A stretch of DNA of 43,755 nt from Allorhodopirellula solitaria (GCF_007859855.1 NZ_SJPK01000019.1:24515-68269); one strand, 5' to 3'. Shown: positions 26,096 to 36,010, counted from the stretch's first letter. Made by a program: numbers and translations. The notes: a model not told the origin generated them from the sequence alone.

Positions 26096-27121
26096 TCATG
26101 CACCGGAATACGCCGCCAATCCCCGGAAAAAGTTTTTCCAGTCACCCAACGTTGACTCCATCGACCAGTGCGCCGCGAGCCATTTGCGGGCTTCACGGAT
26201 CATCGCGTTCCGCTCGTCGAGTTCGTAGGCGGCTCGCGATGCGTAGTAGACAAACTCGCGTTGGTCCGAGCAGAGGAATCCAGTCTTGCCATGCTGAACC
26301 AATTCACGCCAACCACCTCGATCGTCCACGATCAGCAGGCATCCACTCGCCATCGCTTCGAAGCCCACACGCGGAAGGTTTTCGTACGTCTCAGTTGCCT
26401 GGATGATGCAATGAGACTGTCCATAGACCGTCTGCGGAGTCAACTCTCCTGGCGGATAGGCGCGAATCCAGTCCGGTTCTTGACCAATTTTTGCACGAAC
26501 TCCCGCGTCAACGCCCAGCATGATCCCACTTTTCAACACGGGCGCCACCATGGTTTCATAAATCCACAACTGGGCAGGATGAAATTTCCCTGGATCGGCG
26601 CGAGAAAGACGAGCGAATCGAAACGTGTTTTCATCGCGATGTTCGATAAACGGGAAGGCATCCAAGTGAAAATGTGGACGCACCTTTACCGGCCGGTAAG
26701 TGTCGTTGATCGATCTCAGCTCTGTCGACACCTTTTCCATGGCGTGGTCCGTTTGGTATAGAAAGAAGTCGATCATGCCACGGGCGTGCATCGCTTTTTC
26801 CTTTTCAAATAACCACGTCATGCAGTTGACGAAGGTGGTCGATTTGGCGCGCGAGCGGATCGCATCGAGGTTATCTAAGAATCCCGCATTGCAATACGAA
26901 ATGACGTGCTTTCCCGCACACACGCTCCAGTCGCACGGCTCGTGGACAATGCATCCGCGTTCGCTCATCCCCATCAGGTGGCAATTGTGGTCCATCGGAC
27001 CGGTATGAACCAGGTGAACCTTCACGCCCAGCTTCTGCCAAACGTAAATCTGATGATCCAGTTCCGTGTCAGCCCCACCTAGCCGCGATGGAAACCCAAT
27101 TACGCAAATTTCATCAATCAA
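26096..27121 (-). CDS. GT4-type (GT-B) glycosyltransferase
   Basis: 341 residues. It begins at TTG 27121 (IDEICVIGFPSRLGGADTEL), supported by a GGGAGAGG ribosome-binding site about six bases upstream. The GG at the N-terminal FPSRLGGADTE loop is typical of GT-B donor binding. The C-terminal domain carries TYENLPRVGFEAMASGCLLI, matching the GT4 E..P..GFEAMA.G nucleotide-sugar motif, followed by DDRGGWRELVQHGKTGFLC. It should transfer a sugar to a cell-surface glycan; acceptor unknown. It is the last gene of a minus-strand run with an RmlD-like reductase, RmlA and RmlB. Confidence 0.8.
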   Translation of the reverse strand: MIDEICVIGFPSRLGGADTELDHQIYVWQKLGVKVHLVHTGPMDHNCHLMGMSERGCIVHEPCDWSVCAGKHVISYCNAGFLDNLDAIRSRAKSTTFVNCMTWLFEKEKAMHARGMIDFFLYQTDHAMEKVSTELRSINDTYRPVKVRPHFHLDAFPFIEHRDENTFRFARLSRADPGKFHPAQLWIYETMVAPVLKSGIMLGVDAGVRAKIGQEPDWIRAYPPGELTPQTVYGQSHCIIQATETYENLPRVGFEAMASGCLLIVDDRGGWRELVQHGKTGFLCSDQREFVYYASRAAYELDERNAMIREARKWLAAHWSMESTLGDWKNFFRGLAAYSGA

Positions 27122-27371
27122 CGACCTCTCCCTATCTTCTGCGGTGAGACTCTTTGTGCAAGATGGGCCTCTGACACCGCCTCAGGGTGCATGCCACGTC
27201 GCCACTGACGTGACACGCCCATTCCAAACCGCAATCCTAAGTCGCCAGTTCGATTTTGGATATGCCAGCGTCGAGAAACGTGATACGGCGGTCGCTGTTG
27301 ACACACCGACGCGACGCCAGAAAATTGATTTGGCTCGTGGCACGCCGCCAGGTTCCGCATGGTTGATTGAA

Positions 27372-28244
27372 CTATCCTGACTTCCAATCCAATAGCGAGG
27401 CTCGCAATGCTTCGCGTACTGGGGAAAGGTTGAGGCCGGCTGCAACAGCCTTGGCACTATCGAGCACACAATTCGATCTCGGTGTTTTTGCGGCCAACTG
27501 CATAAACTGCTCTTCGCTATCGAAGAAACGGAAGTCCTTGTTGGAAATTCCCGCCTCACGAATCATCGCTACCACCTCCGACGTAGTAACACTCCCAGGG
27601 TTGGTCAGGTTGTAGATGCCAAAAGGAACCTGAAGCTCGAAAGATCTGATCGCCGCATTAGCAAATTCCGTCAGGTGCGACAGACTGTTCTCGGCCTCCA
27701 AGAGCATGTTGTATCGCATCAGTTTCGACAGGTAATTCCGCGACGAATCGATACGCGAGAATGGAATACGCAGCCGCCAAATGTAACCACCGTCAAAATC
27801 CGCCAACAACTCTTCGCCCATCGCTTTCGTTCCCGAGTAAAAACTGCAGTTATTCTGACGGAAACTGAAATTGGGTGGGTCGATTTCACAAAACCCCCGA
27901 CCGTCCTGGCGTCGCCCTCTATAGATACAGCCAGACGAAACGTGTCCCCACGGCACCGCAGTACGCTGGCACGCCGTAGCGACAATGCTAGGCAGTACCG
28001 CGTTTCCTGCCAAGCAATTTACTTTATCGCTCTCACACGCATCAACGTTGGGTTTGCCCGTGTAGCCCGCGCAGTTGATCATCGCGTCTGCCGAAACCTC
28101 CCGAAGAAATCGCGAGATCGCATCGGCGGAGTGGAGATCGCATTGATCACGGTTGAGGGGGATTAGTTGATGGCCCCACGCGATAATCTGCCTCGCAAAC
28201 TCCGAGCCAACATAACCCGAAAAACCGAGAAGTACGAATCGCAT
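27372..28244 (-). CDS. RmlD-like NAD(P)-dependent sugar reductase (extended SDR)
   Basis: 290 residues from ATG 28244, chosen because it begins the Rossmann motif at once: MRFVLLGFSGYVGSEFARQI (GxxGxxG). Further family marks are DAMINCAGYTGKPNVDACE, HVSSGCIYRG (serine) and FYSGTKAMGEELL (YxxxK). The order and length fit dTDP-4-dehydrorhamnose reductase-like enzymes, but identity is low by memory and the exact product cannot be assigned. It lies 157 nt downstream of RmlA. No RmlC epimerase gene is seen, so the product may be a dTDP-6-deoxyhexose other than rhamnose, or RmlC is elsewhere. Confidence 0.75.
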   Translation of the reverse strand: MRFVLLGFSGYVGSEFARQIIAWGHQLIPLNRDQCDLHSADAISRFLREVSADAMINCAGYTGKPNVDACESDKVNCLAGNAVLPSIVATACQRTAVPWGHVSSGCIYRGRRQDGRGFCEIDPPNFSFRQNNCSFYSGTKAMGEELLADFDGGYIWRLRIPFSRIDSSRNYLSKLMRYNMLLEAENSLSHLTEFANAAIRSFELQVPFGIYNLTNPGSVTTSEVVAMIREAGISNKDFRFFDSEEQFMQLAAKTPRSNCVLDSAKAVAAGLNLSPVREALRASLLDWKSG

Positions 28245-28401
28245 ATTGATCCAATGAGCAGGGTGAAGCTGAGAAGTTTCAAGACGCGTCACGTTCCATA
28301 GAAATACTAACGGATGAAAGACGCTAGATTCAACTCCAGCGATTCGCTCGGCCTCGCTGACGCGACGACCACCGAGCCTGGACTCATTGAGCAGCAAACT
28401 T

Positions 28402-29295
28402 TCAATTCGCTGCTAAGATCCCGAGCAGATAGACTCCGTATTCGTTTTTCATCCCCTCAGCGAGGTCTCGCAGTCGCGTGTCCTCGATGAACGCCATCCG
28501 CCAGGCGACTTCTTCGAGACAGCCGATCTTGAGCCCCTGACGCTTTTCGATCGCAGCGACAAAATTACAGGCGTCCAACAACGAATCTAAGGTCCCCGTA
28601 TCGAGCCATGCGAAACCGCGACTGAGCCGCTCAACGGAAAGCTGATTCCGCTTGAGGTAAATTCGATTGACATCGGTAATCTCCAGTTCCCTTCGCGCCG
28701 AGGGTTTGAGCGAATGTGCGATTTGGACGACGTCGTTGCCATAGAAGTACAGGCCTGGAATTGCGAAGTTTGATCTTGGCCGGGCAGGTTTTTCTTCGAG
28801 CGAGATGGCATTACCGCTGGCATCAGTCTCGACGATTCCGTATCGCCCAGGGTCACGGACCTTGTATCCGAAGATCGTCGCGCCGGTTGGACGCGCGGAG
28901 ACCTGCTGGAGCTGGATGCTGAAACCTTGCCCGTAGAAGATATTATCGCCCAGTATCATCGCGACCGAACTATCGCCGATGAAATTCTCGCCGATGATGA
29001 AGGCTTGAGCCAGTCCATCAGGGCTGGGCTGCTCGGCATACGACAATTCGATCCCCCAATCGCTGCCGTCGCCGAGCAGGCGTTGAAAGCCCGGTAGATC
29101 GTGCGGCGTGGAGATCAGCAGAATTTCCCGAATGCCCGCTAGCATCAATGTCGACAGGGGATAATACACCATCGGCTTGTCGTAGACCGGAATCAGTTGC
29201 TTGCTGATTCCTTTAGTGATCGGGTGCAACCGCGAGCCCGAGCCACCAGCCAGAATGATGCCTTTGCGATTGATTCTGTCGAGTTCATTTCCCAT
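28402..29295 (-). CDS. rmlA: Glucose-1-phosphate thymidylyltransferase
   Basis: 297 residues from ATG 29295, which overlaps the 3' end of rmlB by 11 nt and gives the normal family length (about 290). Signature: [20 protein letters not shown] followed by [20 protein letters not shown], and then [24 protein letters not shown] and [13 protein letters not shown], all typical of RmlA. It makes dTDP-glucose from dTTP and glucose 1-phosphate in the cytoplasm, the first step of dTDP-deoxyhexose synthesis. All key motifs are intact. Confidence 0.95.
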   Translation of the reverse strand: MGNELDRINRKGIILAGGSGSRLHPITKGISKQLIPVYDKPMVYYPLSTLMLAGIREILLISTPHDLPGFQRLLGDGSDWGIELSYAEQPSPDGLAQAFIIGENFIGDSSVAMILGDNIFYGQGFSIQLQQVSARPTGATIFGYKVRDPGRYGIVETDASGNAISLEEKPARPRSNFAIPGLYFYGNDVVQIAHSLKPSARRELEITDVNRIYLKRNQLSVERLSRGFAWLDTGTLDSLLDACNFVAAIEKRQGLKIGCLEEVAWRMAFIEDTRLRDLAEGMKNEYGVYLLGILAAN

Positions 29296-30343
29296 TGCTG
29301 GCTCCACCAAGGCGTTCCATCCGGTACGCTCCACTGAGCATGTGATCAGTCCAGGCCGGGTTATCAAGGTACCACTGGATTGTGTCGCGAATCGCGATTT
29401 CAAAGGTTCGTGCAGGCCGCCAGCCTAATTTATCACGGATCTTGCTGGCGTCGATTGCGTAGCGATGATCGTGACCTGGTCGATCGGGTACGTGGGTGAT
29501 CAACGACCTGCAGTCATGAGGCAGGTAGGAACACAGTTCATTGACGGTACGGCAGATCGTGTGGACAATGTCGAGGTTAGTGCGTTCGCAATTCCCACCA
29601 ATGTTGTACGTTTCGCCCACGTGACCCGATTTCAATACCGTCTGAATCGCATCACAGTGGTCGCTCACGTACAGCCAATCGCGAACATTCAGCCCATTGC
29701 CGTAGACGGGGAGCGGCTTACCCGCGATGGCATTGAGCGTCATCAGCGGTATCAGCTTTTCAGGAAACTGGTATGGTCCATAATTGTTGCTGCAGTTGGT
29801 GATCAACGTCGGCAATCCAAAGGTGTGGTGCCATGCTCGGACGAGCATGTCGCTGGACGCTTTCGAGGCAGAATAGGGCGAGCTGGGCGCATAGGCGGTC
29901 GTTTCCGTAAAATATCCTTTCGCGCCCACCGCCCCGTAAACTTCGTCGGTGGACACGTGCAGAAACCGGAACTGAGCTTTGGCGTCCCCCGCGAGGCCAC
30001 TGAAGTGCTGGCGAGCGGCAGTGAGGAGTTCATAGGTTCCGTTGATATTGGTCCGAATAAACTGATCGGGACCGTCAATGGAGCGGTCCACATGCGATTC
30101 AGCAGCAAAATGAACCACCGCGTCGGGAACGTACTGCTCGAACACCTGCGTCACCGTGTCACGGTCGGCAATGTCGCCCCGTACAAAAACATGTCGGTCG
30201 CTGTCTGCCGGAATCGATTCGCGATTACCCGCGTAGGTTAACGCATCGAAGTTAACGACTCGCACTGTATCCGATTCAAGTACGTCGCGAACGAAGCAAC
30301 TGCCGATGAATCCGGCGCCGCCGGTAACAAGAATGGTTTTCAT
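29285..30343 (-). CDS. rmlB: dTDP-glucose 4,6-dehydratase
   Basis: 352 residues from ATG 30343. NAD-binding [34 protein letters not shown], the catalytic HVSTDEVYG (T, D, E) and [12 protein letters not shown] (YxxxK) are all present, as are [18 protein letters not shown] and [13 protein letters not shown]. It converts dTDP-glucose to dTDP-4-keto-6-deoxyglucose. It is the first gene of the minus-strand rml/GT run and overlaps rmlA by 11 nt. It is divergent from the methyltransferase at 30558, so promoters for both directions should lie in 30344-30557. Confidence 0.95.
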   Translation of the reverse strand: MKTILVTGGAGFIGSCFVRDVLESDTVRVVNFDALTYAGNRESIPADSDRHVFVRGDIADRDTVTQVFEQYVPDAVVHFAAESHVDRSIDGPDQFIRTNINGTYELLTAARQHFSGLAGDAKAQFRFLHVSTDEVYGAVGAKGYFTETTAYAPSSPYSASKASSDMLVRAWHHTFGLPTLITNCSNNYGPYQFPEKLIPLMTLNAIAGKPLPVYGNGLNVRDWLYVSDHCDAIQTVLKSGHVGETYNIGGNCERTNLDIVHTICRTVNELCSYLPHDCRSLITHVPDRPGHDHRYAIDASKIRDKLGWRPARTFEIAIRDTIQWYLDNPAWTDHMLSGAYRMERLGGASNGK

Positions 30344-30557
30344 TGGTTCTTCACTAGTGGATCTTGCCAGCATGCGCCTGCGAAAAAAATGCCGGACGGT
30401 GGAGTCAATGCTAGCTGAATCGCGTTACGCTGCTAGCGTTTGCAATCTGATTCCATCGCTTTGTCCGCCACGCAGGCGTGTTGAGAGAAATTTCGGCGAC
30501 TCGATTTCGCATCAAATTGTCAAGAATACCGGACTGGGTTGACGTGCCGGTGAGTGC

Positions 30558-31298
30558 GTGGATACTGATACACTTGTCCTGGCGAGCGATTCATCGCGCG
30601 GGCCGACTTGGGTCCCAGAGGAACAATATCGAAGACTACCCTGGGATTGCGAGGGCGATTTCATTCAGTGCATTGCGGGCTTACTCGAGGGCGAGCGATT
30701 GAACCGAACGACGATTATTAATTCGCTGATTTTGCAGTATAATTACCAGTCGTATCTGGAAATCGGTCTCGGTTCAGGGTGCAATTACCAAGACGTGCGA
30801 TGTGACGACAAAACTGGTGTTGATCCAACGCCCCCTCCGCGGCACGCAATGACTGGTAGCATTCACGCAACCACATCTGACGAGTTCTTCGCGGTTAACG
30901 AACGTTGTTTCGACATTGTCTTCATCGACGGGCTGCATCACGCGGACCAGGTTTACAGGGACATCGAGAACAGTCTGCTGTGGCTATCTGAGGGAGGGAT
31001 CATTGTCTGCCATGACATGATGCCCGTCACGGAACTGCAGCAGCGGGTGCCTAGAGAAACGAAAGCCTGGACCGGGGACTGCTGGAGGGCTTTGGTGCGC
31101 GCGCGGGGCAATCGGGAAATCGAGGTATGCGTTGTCGACACGGACTGGGGCTGTGGTCTCATTAAACCGGCTGAGCAACCGGTATTCCAGCCGAAAGAAG
31201 AGCTTGCGTTTGAAAATTTCCAACGGTGCAAACACGCGTGGCTTAACGTGATTTCCGTAGCCGAATTTAAGATTCGCTACCTGCTGTCGCAGAACTGA
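30558..31298 (+). CDS. Class I SAM-dependent methyltransferase
   Basis: 246 residues; the proposed start is a GTG at 30558 and is uncertain. YLEIGLGSGCNYQDV is the glycine-rich SAM-binding motif I; FDIVFIDGLHHADQVYRDIE and WLSEGGIIVCHDMMP match the Methyltransf_24 type often found in polysaccharide and sugar-modification clusters. The residues in FIDGLHH may bind metal. It stands alone on the plus strand next to rmlB. The substrate is unknown, plausibly a glycan. Confidence 0.8.
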   Translation: MDTDTLVLASDSSRGPTWVPEEQYRRLPWDCEGDFIQCIAGLLEGERLNRTTIINSLILQYNYQSYLEIGLGSGCNYQDVRCDDKTGVDPTPPPRHAMTGSIHATTSDEFFAVNERCFDIVFIDGLHHADQVYRDIENSLLWLSEGGIIVCHDMMPVTELQQRVPRETKAWTGDCWRALVRARGNREIEVCVVDTDWGCGLIKPAEQPVFQPKEELAFENFQRCKHAWLNVISVAEFKIRYLLSQN

Positions 31299-31432
31299 TG
31301 AGAGAACAGTTCGAGAACCCGAAGATCTACGCTTCTGACTTTTATTATTTATTATCTGTGTAGGCCCACGATCATCGGTGTTGCCATGCTCTCGGACATC
31401 GACCAGCTAACAACTTTGCGGCTTAACGAATC

Positions 31433-31521
31433 GAGTGCCACAGCGAGAGATAACGTTGTTTGACAATGAAGTCGTTCGCGCTCTGCTTCAACTCAGCGGT
31501 GAACGCCCGTCGTTTCTGTTT
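31433..31521 (-). pseudogene. Remnant of an IS3-type OrfA
   Basis: A 29-codon minus-strand fragment reads KQKRRAFTAELKQSANDFIV followed by KQRY and ends at TAA. It resembles the helix-turn-helix start of IS3 OrfA proteins (RR.FTAEFK..AV.LV...GYS). A TAA sits directly in front of it. The assignment is tentative because only the N-terminal helix remains. Confidence 0.4.
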
Positions 31522-31589
31522 TTATTTTTCTGACACTCGAATCTCCAGAGCGATTTTTGAAAAAAATCATGTGTCCGTCAGTCGTGGGC

Positions 31590-32863
31590 CACGGCCATCG
31601 CATCAAATCTACGGATAGTATTGGCGTGGGGCTTGTCTGAGTCCACAGTAGGTGCGAAAGATTGCGGTGTTAGGATTTTTGTTTCACGCTGCACGGATGG
31701 GTTTTGCAATGGCTGTCGATCAACTGGTTTCGTTTGAATCTTGCTTCGAGATTGTCTCGGATCCGCGTGTGCAAGGACGCAGCTATCACCCACTCAATTC
31801 AGTGCTGTTTCTTGTGGTAGCGGCGGTCATCTCTGGAGCCGACGGGCCTGCGGAGATCGAAGACTTTGGAAAGGAATGACAAGACTGGTTGGAGCAGTTC
31901 ATTGAGTTACCTTGTGGCATCCCGTCACATGACACGATTGGTCGAATCCTGTCGATCATCAAACCAGCGGAGTTTCAAAAGGCACTTCTTGCTTGGCTCA
32001 GTGAACTGCGAAGGATTCCTGATGGCGATTCGCCCATTGTGGTTCCGATCGATGGCAAAACCGCTCGTGGTTCGTATACCGATGCGGAGAAGTCCAACGC
32101 AATTCACATCGTCAGTGCTTGGGCATCGGATTATGGAATCACGCTGGGGCAAGTCGCGGTCGATTCAAAGTCCAATGAGATCACAGCGGTTCCGCAATTA
32201 CTTGATATGATGGAACTCAAGGGAACGATCGTCACGCTCGATGCGATGGGCTGCCAAAAAGCCATTGCAAAGAAGGTGATCGAAGGCGGCGGCGACTTCA
32301 CATTTGCAGTCAAGGACAATCACCCGAAGCTTGCTGCCGCCATTGAGCAAGCGTTCTTGGACGCCTATGAAGCGGGTCTGTTGGAGTCGGGATTTCGATC
32401 GAAGACTGTCCGCGAAAAAGGGCATGGCCGTGAGGAAATGAGAAGCTATTGTGTGGCATCGGTTCCTGAATCGATGAAGGCGTTGACGAGAGCGTGGCCA
32501 GGGATCCAAAGCATTGGTCAGGCGATCAACGTCACGACCAATGGCGAGAAGGAAACCAGCGAAACCCGCTATTACATCAGCAGCCGAGCACCGAAGGTTG
32601 GTGAGTTCTCGCAGTCGGTCCGAAAGCATTGGGGCATCGAAAGTATGCACTGGATACTGGATGTCGTTTTTGGCGAAGATGCCAGCCGGATCCGCACCGG
32701 GCACGCGGTTGAAAACATGAGTTTCACAAAGAAGTTCGTCATCAGCCTACTGAAGCAAGACACTTCCAAGACAAGTTTGAAGGGCAAGCGGAAACGTGCG
32801 GGATGGAACACCGATTTCCTTCAAAAACTCATGTTCGGTGAATAATTTGGTGCGATGGCCGTG
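31590..32863 (+). mobile_element. ISAs1-family insertion sequence with target duplication
   Basis: 1274 bp. The terminal inverted repeats CACGGCCATCGCATCAAAT (31590-31608) and ATTTGGTGCGATGGCCGTG (32845-32863) differ at one position. They are flanked by a perfect 10-bp direct repeat AGTCGTGGGC at 31580-31589 and 32864-32873, the expected target duplication for this family (8-10 bp). Size and single-ORF layout also fit. The intact duplication suggests a recent insertion, even though the transposase has a stop codon. Confidence 0.85.
31709..32845 (+). pseudogene. ISAs1-family transposase with one in-frame TGA
   Basis: 378 codons if the TGA at 31877-31879 is ignored. The N-terminal part from ATG 31709 has FESCFEIVSDPRVQGRSYHP and IEDFGKE; after the stop the same frame continues QDWLEQFIELPCGIPSHDTI, so FGKE-stop-QDW corresponds to the family's FGKERxDW and a CGA-to-TGA change is likely. 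DDE motifs are visible: VPIDGKTARGS, VTLDAMGCQKAI and KHWGIESMHWILDVVF. The C terminus (KRKRAGWNTDFLQKLMFGE) is complete. It is probably inactive unless the stop is read through or a downstream TTG start (31889) is used. Confidence 0.85.
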
Positions 32864-32935
32864 AGTCGTGGGCCAACGCAGTTCCGAGCATGCTATGTTT
32901 TTAAGGTCTAAAATATCATTAATTCTGTGAAACAT

Positions 32936-33775
32936 CTAATTTATATGCAATGGTGTGAATTCCCTGTCTGTAATGAGAACTTCAAAAAACGTATCGTCAG
33001 ACAGTATCCTACTGAAGACATTGTCGCTAATTTTCCTGTAAATTTCGGTCATTTCTTTCGCCATAACCTCATCGCTTGCGGAGTAGCCCAAGGCAACCCG
33101 ATGCACATCGACGGTAGGATGCCTGCTTCCACAGCCATGATGATAAATCAAGTTGCCGTACACACCAAATAATACTGGCATCACATCAAGAACATTAGTC
33201 CTAAGTAGAGGGGACCATCTTAAGTTCGCTCTATCGATGCAGTACGTCAAGCATCCTACAGCATCTTTTTTATGAGGCATGTATCTGTTGCGAACGCCAT
33301 ATGGAAGCCATACTGACTTAGAATCATTTGGCAAAAATCCGCTGAGATACCGCACAGTCTTTTGCTTCAGCATGATAAAGGCAGGATGACAATAGTAATC
33401 TCCATTGTCTGTTCTCTGGATGCCATAGATATTTTCGATGTCCTCAACAATGCATGCTATTAAGGAATCAATATTTGCGATAGGAAAAGCATCAGAGTCT
33501 ATAATCAATAAGACGTCATCATTATCTAAGAAACCAGATATGCTCTCGTGCATGGCCCTGATGCTCAAAGAATGATCCATGCTTCCCCATTTGCATTTCT
33601 TTTCAACCAGTAGTGGTTTGCAAGCAAAGATGCTTTCTGCCATCAGCTTATCTTCGCGATTCTTTACGACAACGTGCCAGTTGATTTTATGGGTGGTATT
33701 TTTGTCAAAGAAGCGTTTCTGTATCTTCATCCATTTTTGCGAGGTGTGCACGGTGATTATATTGATCGTTGACAT
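32936..33775 (-). CDS. AT-rich putative glycosyltransferase (GT-A type)
   Basis: 279 residues from ATG 33775. A DxD-like LLIIDSDAFPIANIDSLIAC motif lies in the middle, preceded by HSLSIRAMHESISGFLDNDD, and a YCHPAFIMLKQKTVRYLSGF segment resembles acceptor loops of capsular or LPS glycosyltransferases. No precise family is assigned. Base composition and codon use are markedly more AT-rich than neighbours (frequent ATA, AAA, TTT), which points to acquisition from another organism. It is flanked by an ISAs1 element on one side and an ISAs1 remnant on the other. Confidence 0.65.
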   Translation of the reverse strand: MSTINIITVHTSQKWMKIQKRFFDKNTTHKINWHVVVKNREDKLMAESIFACKPLLVEKKCKWGSMDHSLSIRAMHESISGFLDNDDVLLIIDSDAFPIANIDSLIACIVEDIENIYGIQRTDNGDYYCHPAFIMLKQKTVRYLSGFLPNDSKSVWLPYGVRNRYMPHKKDAVGCLTYCIDRANLRWSPLLRTNVLDVMPVLFGVYGNLIYHHGCGSRHPTVDVHRVALGYSASDEVMAKEMTEIYRKISDNVFSRILSDDTFFEVLITDREFTPLHIN

Positions 33776-33844
33776 AAATTTATGCAAACCTCGGATACAA
33801 AAAGAGTGTTATCTACGGAACTGCGTTAGCGGAGTATTGATTGC

Positions 33845-34165
33845 TATAGCCAAGCGGCCACGCAAGTCAGTGTCGGCGAAAAGTGCGATTTGGAAGTTAG
33901 GGAGTGTCTGGGCAGTCGCGAAGCGAAGGTCAACGAGTTAGCTACGAGCGTTCGAAGTCACTGAAGCGTGGAGTCGATGCACTGCGGCTCGGATGTCGTG
34001 TTTTATGACCACGCGAGCCGCCGTCGCTCAAAACGCGCGAAATCGCGTTTTAAGTTCGTACCGGGTTGCGAGACCAGACTTCTGGAGCAGGGCGCTTGCA
34101 GAACAAGTCTCAAGCAGAAGCGAAAGAAACAAACCACATCGGTCGAACATAAGAATCGCGCGCAC
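33845..34165 (+). pseudogene. Degenerate C-terminal remnant of an ISAs1-type transposase
   Basis: One frame reads LGSREAKVNELATSVRSH, then TGA at a position that is tryptophan in the intact copy, then SVESMHCGSDVVFYDHASRR and LLEQGACRTSLKQKRKK. This aligns with SSRAPKVGEFSQSVRKHWGI followed by ESMHWILDVVFGEDAS, and SLLKQDTSKTSLKGKRKR, in the element at 31590-32863. It is a different, older family member. The N-terminal two thirds are missing. Confidence 0.7.
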
Positions 34166-34184
34166 ACCAAATTTTGGCACCACC

Positions 34185-34832
34185 TCACACAATTCTCCGA
34201 GATTTTTGGGATGCGGAATGCGATTCGATAAAGGAAATGGCATCGTCGATCATACGTCTGTCGCATTTGAGCTCTAGGTGCTCTACGAGACTAAGGATAG
34301 TGGCTTCCGGCGAAGTCAGCATTTTCGAATATCCAACGCGATAAAGCGAATAGTCTTGACTCGCCTCCTCTAGCGAATTCCAGAGAGTTCGCTGAATGCG
34401 ATCAGGAGATTCCCAGTTCCATCGGGCACGAACGATCGAGTCAATTGATTGATCCAGTTCACGCCATGACCAAATGAATTTAGTCCTTGGTCCCCATGCC
34501 TCTTCTAACTCGGGGCACGACAACGAAAGCAGAGGATGCTTGGCGCCGACGTTCGATCGTCCCGAGCCGCACTGATCTAGCAACCATTCCTTCAGGAACG
34601 TGACCCGTTCGTTACGATTGCAAGTTGGAATGAGCTGCGGCTCATGCCAAAACTCACGAAGTCTCTCAGCAAGTCTAACTTCCTCATAGTGGTTCCCCCA
34701 AAACTGCACGCCCATGTAGACGCCAAGGCGATGCAACACACCGGCTAAGGCACTTGATCCCGATCGATACAGGCCAACTACCGCGATAGGTGATACGTTC
34801 GGCTTTCGCATTTCTCCAATGATTTGATTCAT
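34185..34832 (-). CDS. Sulfotransferase-like protein
   Basis: 215 residues from ATG 34832 (longer open frame to 34937; the chosen start has a GGGAG about 11 bases upstream). PIAVVGLYRSGSSALAGVLH fits the 5'-phosphosulfate-binding loop of PAPS-dependent sulfotransferases, and FIWSWRELDQSIDSIVRARW fits the 3'-phosphate segment with its R...S pattern. It is somewhat short for the family (often 250-300). It is predicted to sulfate a glycan or other small molecule with PAPS as donor. The context of sugar genes supports a role in sulfated surface polymer. Confidence 0.7.
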   Translation of the reverse strand: MNQIIGEMRKPNVSPIAVVGLYRSGSSALAGVLHRLGVYMGVQFWGNHYEEVRLAERLREFWHEPQLIPTCNRNERVTFLKEWLLDQCGSGRSNVGAKHPLLSLSCPELEEAWGPRTKFIWSWRELDQSIDSIVRARWNWESPDRIQRTLWNSLEEASQDYSLYRVGYSKMLTSPEATILSLVEHLELKCDRRMIDDAISFIESHSASQKSRRIV

Positions 34833-35699
34833 TTCCACTGTAACTCCCGAACACTGTGGCTTCCTTATCTCATGCCGCATGAGAGTTCCGTTGCGCCAGC
34901 TCCAAGCATCTTTTGAGCGATTCCAGGCTGTTCTCAACAGACGTTCTAACCGCAGAAGGGCCGCCCGTTCCAGCGATCACGGATGGGGTGCAAATGACAA
35001 TCAACATGTTGAGTCGATGGTGGCGGTCAACGGTCGATTTTGGGTCATCGAGATCACCAAATCTTTGCAAGACTGAAAAAGCATCATCGGAAAAGTTTGT
35101 CCCAGGTTTTGCGTGATCATAGGCAATCGCAGCACTCAGCAAATGAGTTGTCCTTCATTCCTCAAATCATCACGAAAATCAAGTTGCTCTATCACTCGCT
35201 ACTTGACTAAAGCATGTCGTGCTGGTGCGAAGCAGGCCTCAGTGCTTAGCGATGGAATTCAACTGCCACCGCCATCGGTGGGAGACTGGTTGTTTGCGAT
35301 CTGGTAACTCTATTGTAAAAATTCGATCGTCCATGCTACCGCGTCGCGAACCCAGACCATTTTCTCTACGCCCTTTGTGCAACGATCAGGGTAGCACGTG
35401 GGATCGGGTTCGTAAAGATGGACTCGCCCACTCGTCATTGAGAGGATTCCATGTCAGCTATTGTGGCGTCACGGATCAGTGTAAGAACGCCGATAGGAAA
35501 TCCGGGGTATCTTCCGCAAGATACGGGGATTTGTTTTGATCCGGTAGTCTTTCAAAGTCGCACATGGATTCGAGACAAGGGGCGTCGGAGAAAAATTGGC
35601 AGAGATAATCGGGGATGCTGCTGGCGTTGGTGCTCAGATTCCGGCCACCGAGCAGCGGCCAGGTGTTACGATTTGTGACCAGATTGAATCGCTTGCTCA
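34833..35699. other. Intergenic stretch, only unsupported small ORFs
   Basis: A minus-strand frame (34870-35142, 90 codons, TTG start) directly upstream of the sulfotransferase has acceptable composition but no recognisable motif. A plus-strand frame (35451-35678) and a minus-strand frame (35476-35877) also lack motifs. I call no gene, though the 90-codon frame could be a real small gene or the relic of a larger one. Confidence 0.35.
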
Positions 35700-35880
35700 T
35701 GCGAGCCGTAATCGTGATAAAGAACGTCGTTGGGCATCCTGTGTCAACCAATACGATCGAACGCATCGCACTTGAAGTCGGCAATGATCTCGAAGCCGCC
35801 GAGCGGTCTGGTAGGCAGGACATTCTCACCGGCGAAGTGCCCGTGCCACTGCTTGCGATTCTTTCGGACGCCAACACGTC
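35700..35880 (+). pseudogene. Probable ISKra4-type transposase fragment
   Basis: About 60 codons read VVGHPVSTNTIERIALEVGN, then DLEAAE and DILTGEVPVPLLAI. This resembles the segment of ISKra4-like transposases before the first catalytic aspartate (S..T.ER...EVG..L...EVPVP..A.V..DGG). The frame is open into the downstream glycosyltransferase-sulfotransferase gene by chance, so the fragment could be mis-annotated as its N terminus. Assignment is from memory of the family. Confidence 0.4.
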
Positions 35881-36010
35881 AGCTACAGCCTGCTTGTGTG
35901 GTACGATTGGTTTGCGAGTCTCGCTTCCTATGAGGTGCCGCGTCGTCTTTGTTCAATTTAGCAGATACTCGAATCCCAACTGTCCTGTTGCTCCAGAGGC
36001 TTGCGCGAGA

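Noticed and set aside
31889-32845. A separate, intact 318-codon transposase gene with a TTG start
   Set aside because: The preceding 57 codons in the same frame are also ISAs1 transposase, so this is one gene with a stop codon rather than two genes.
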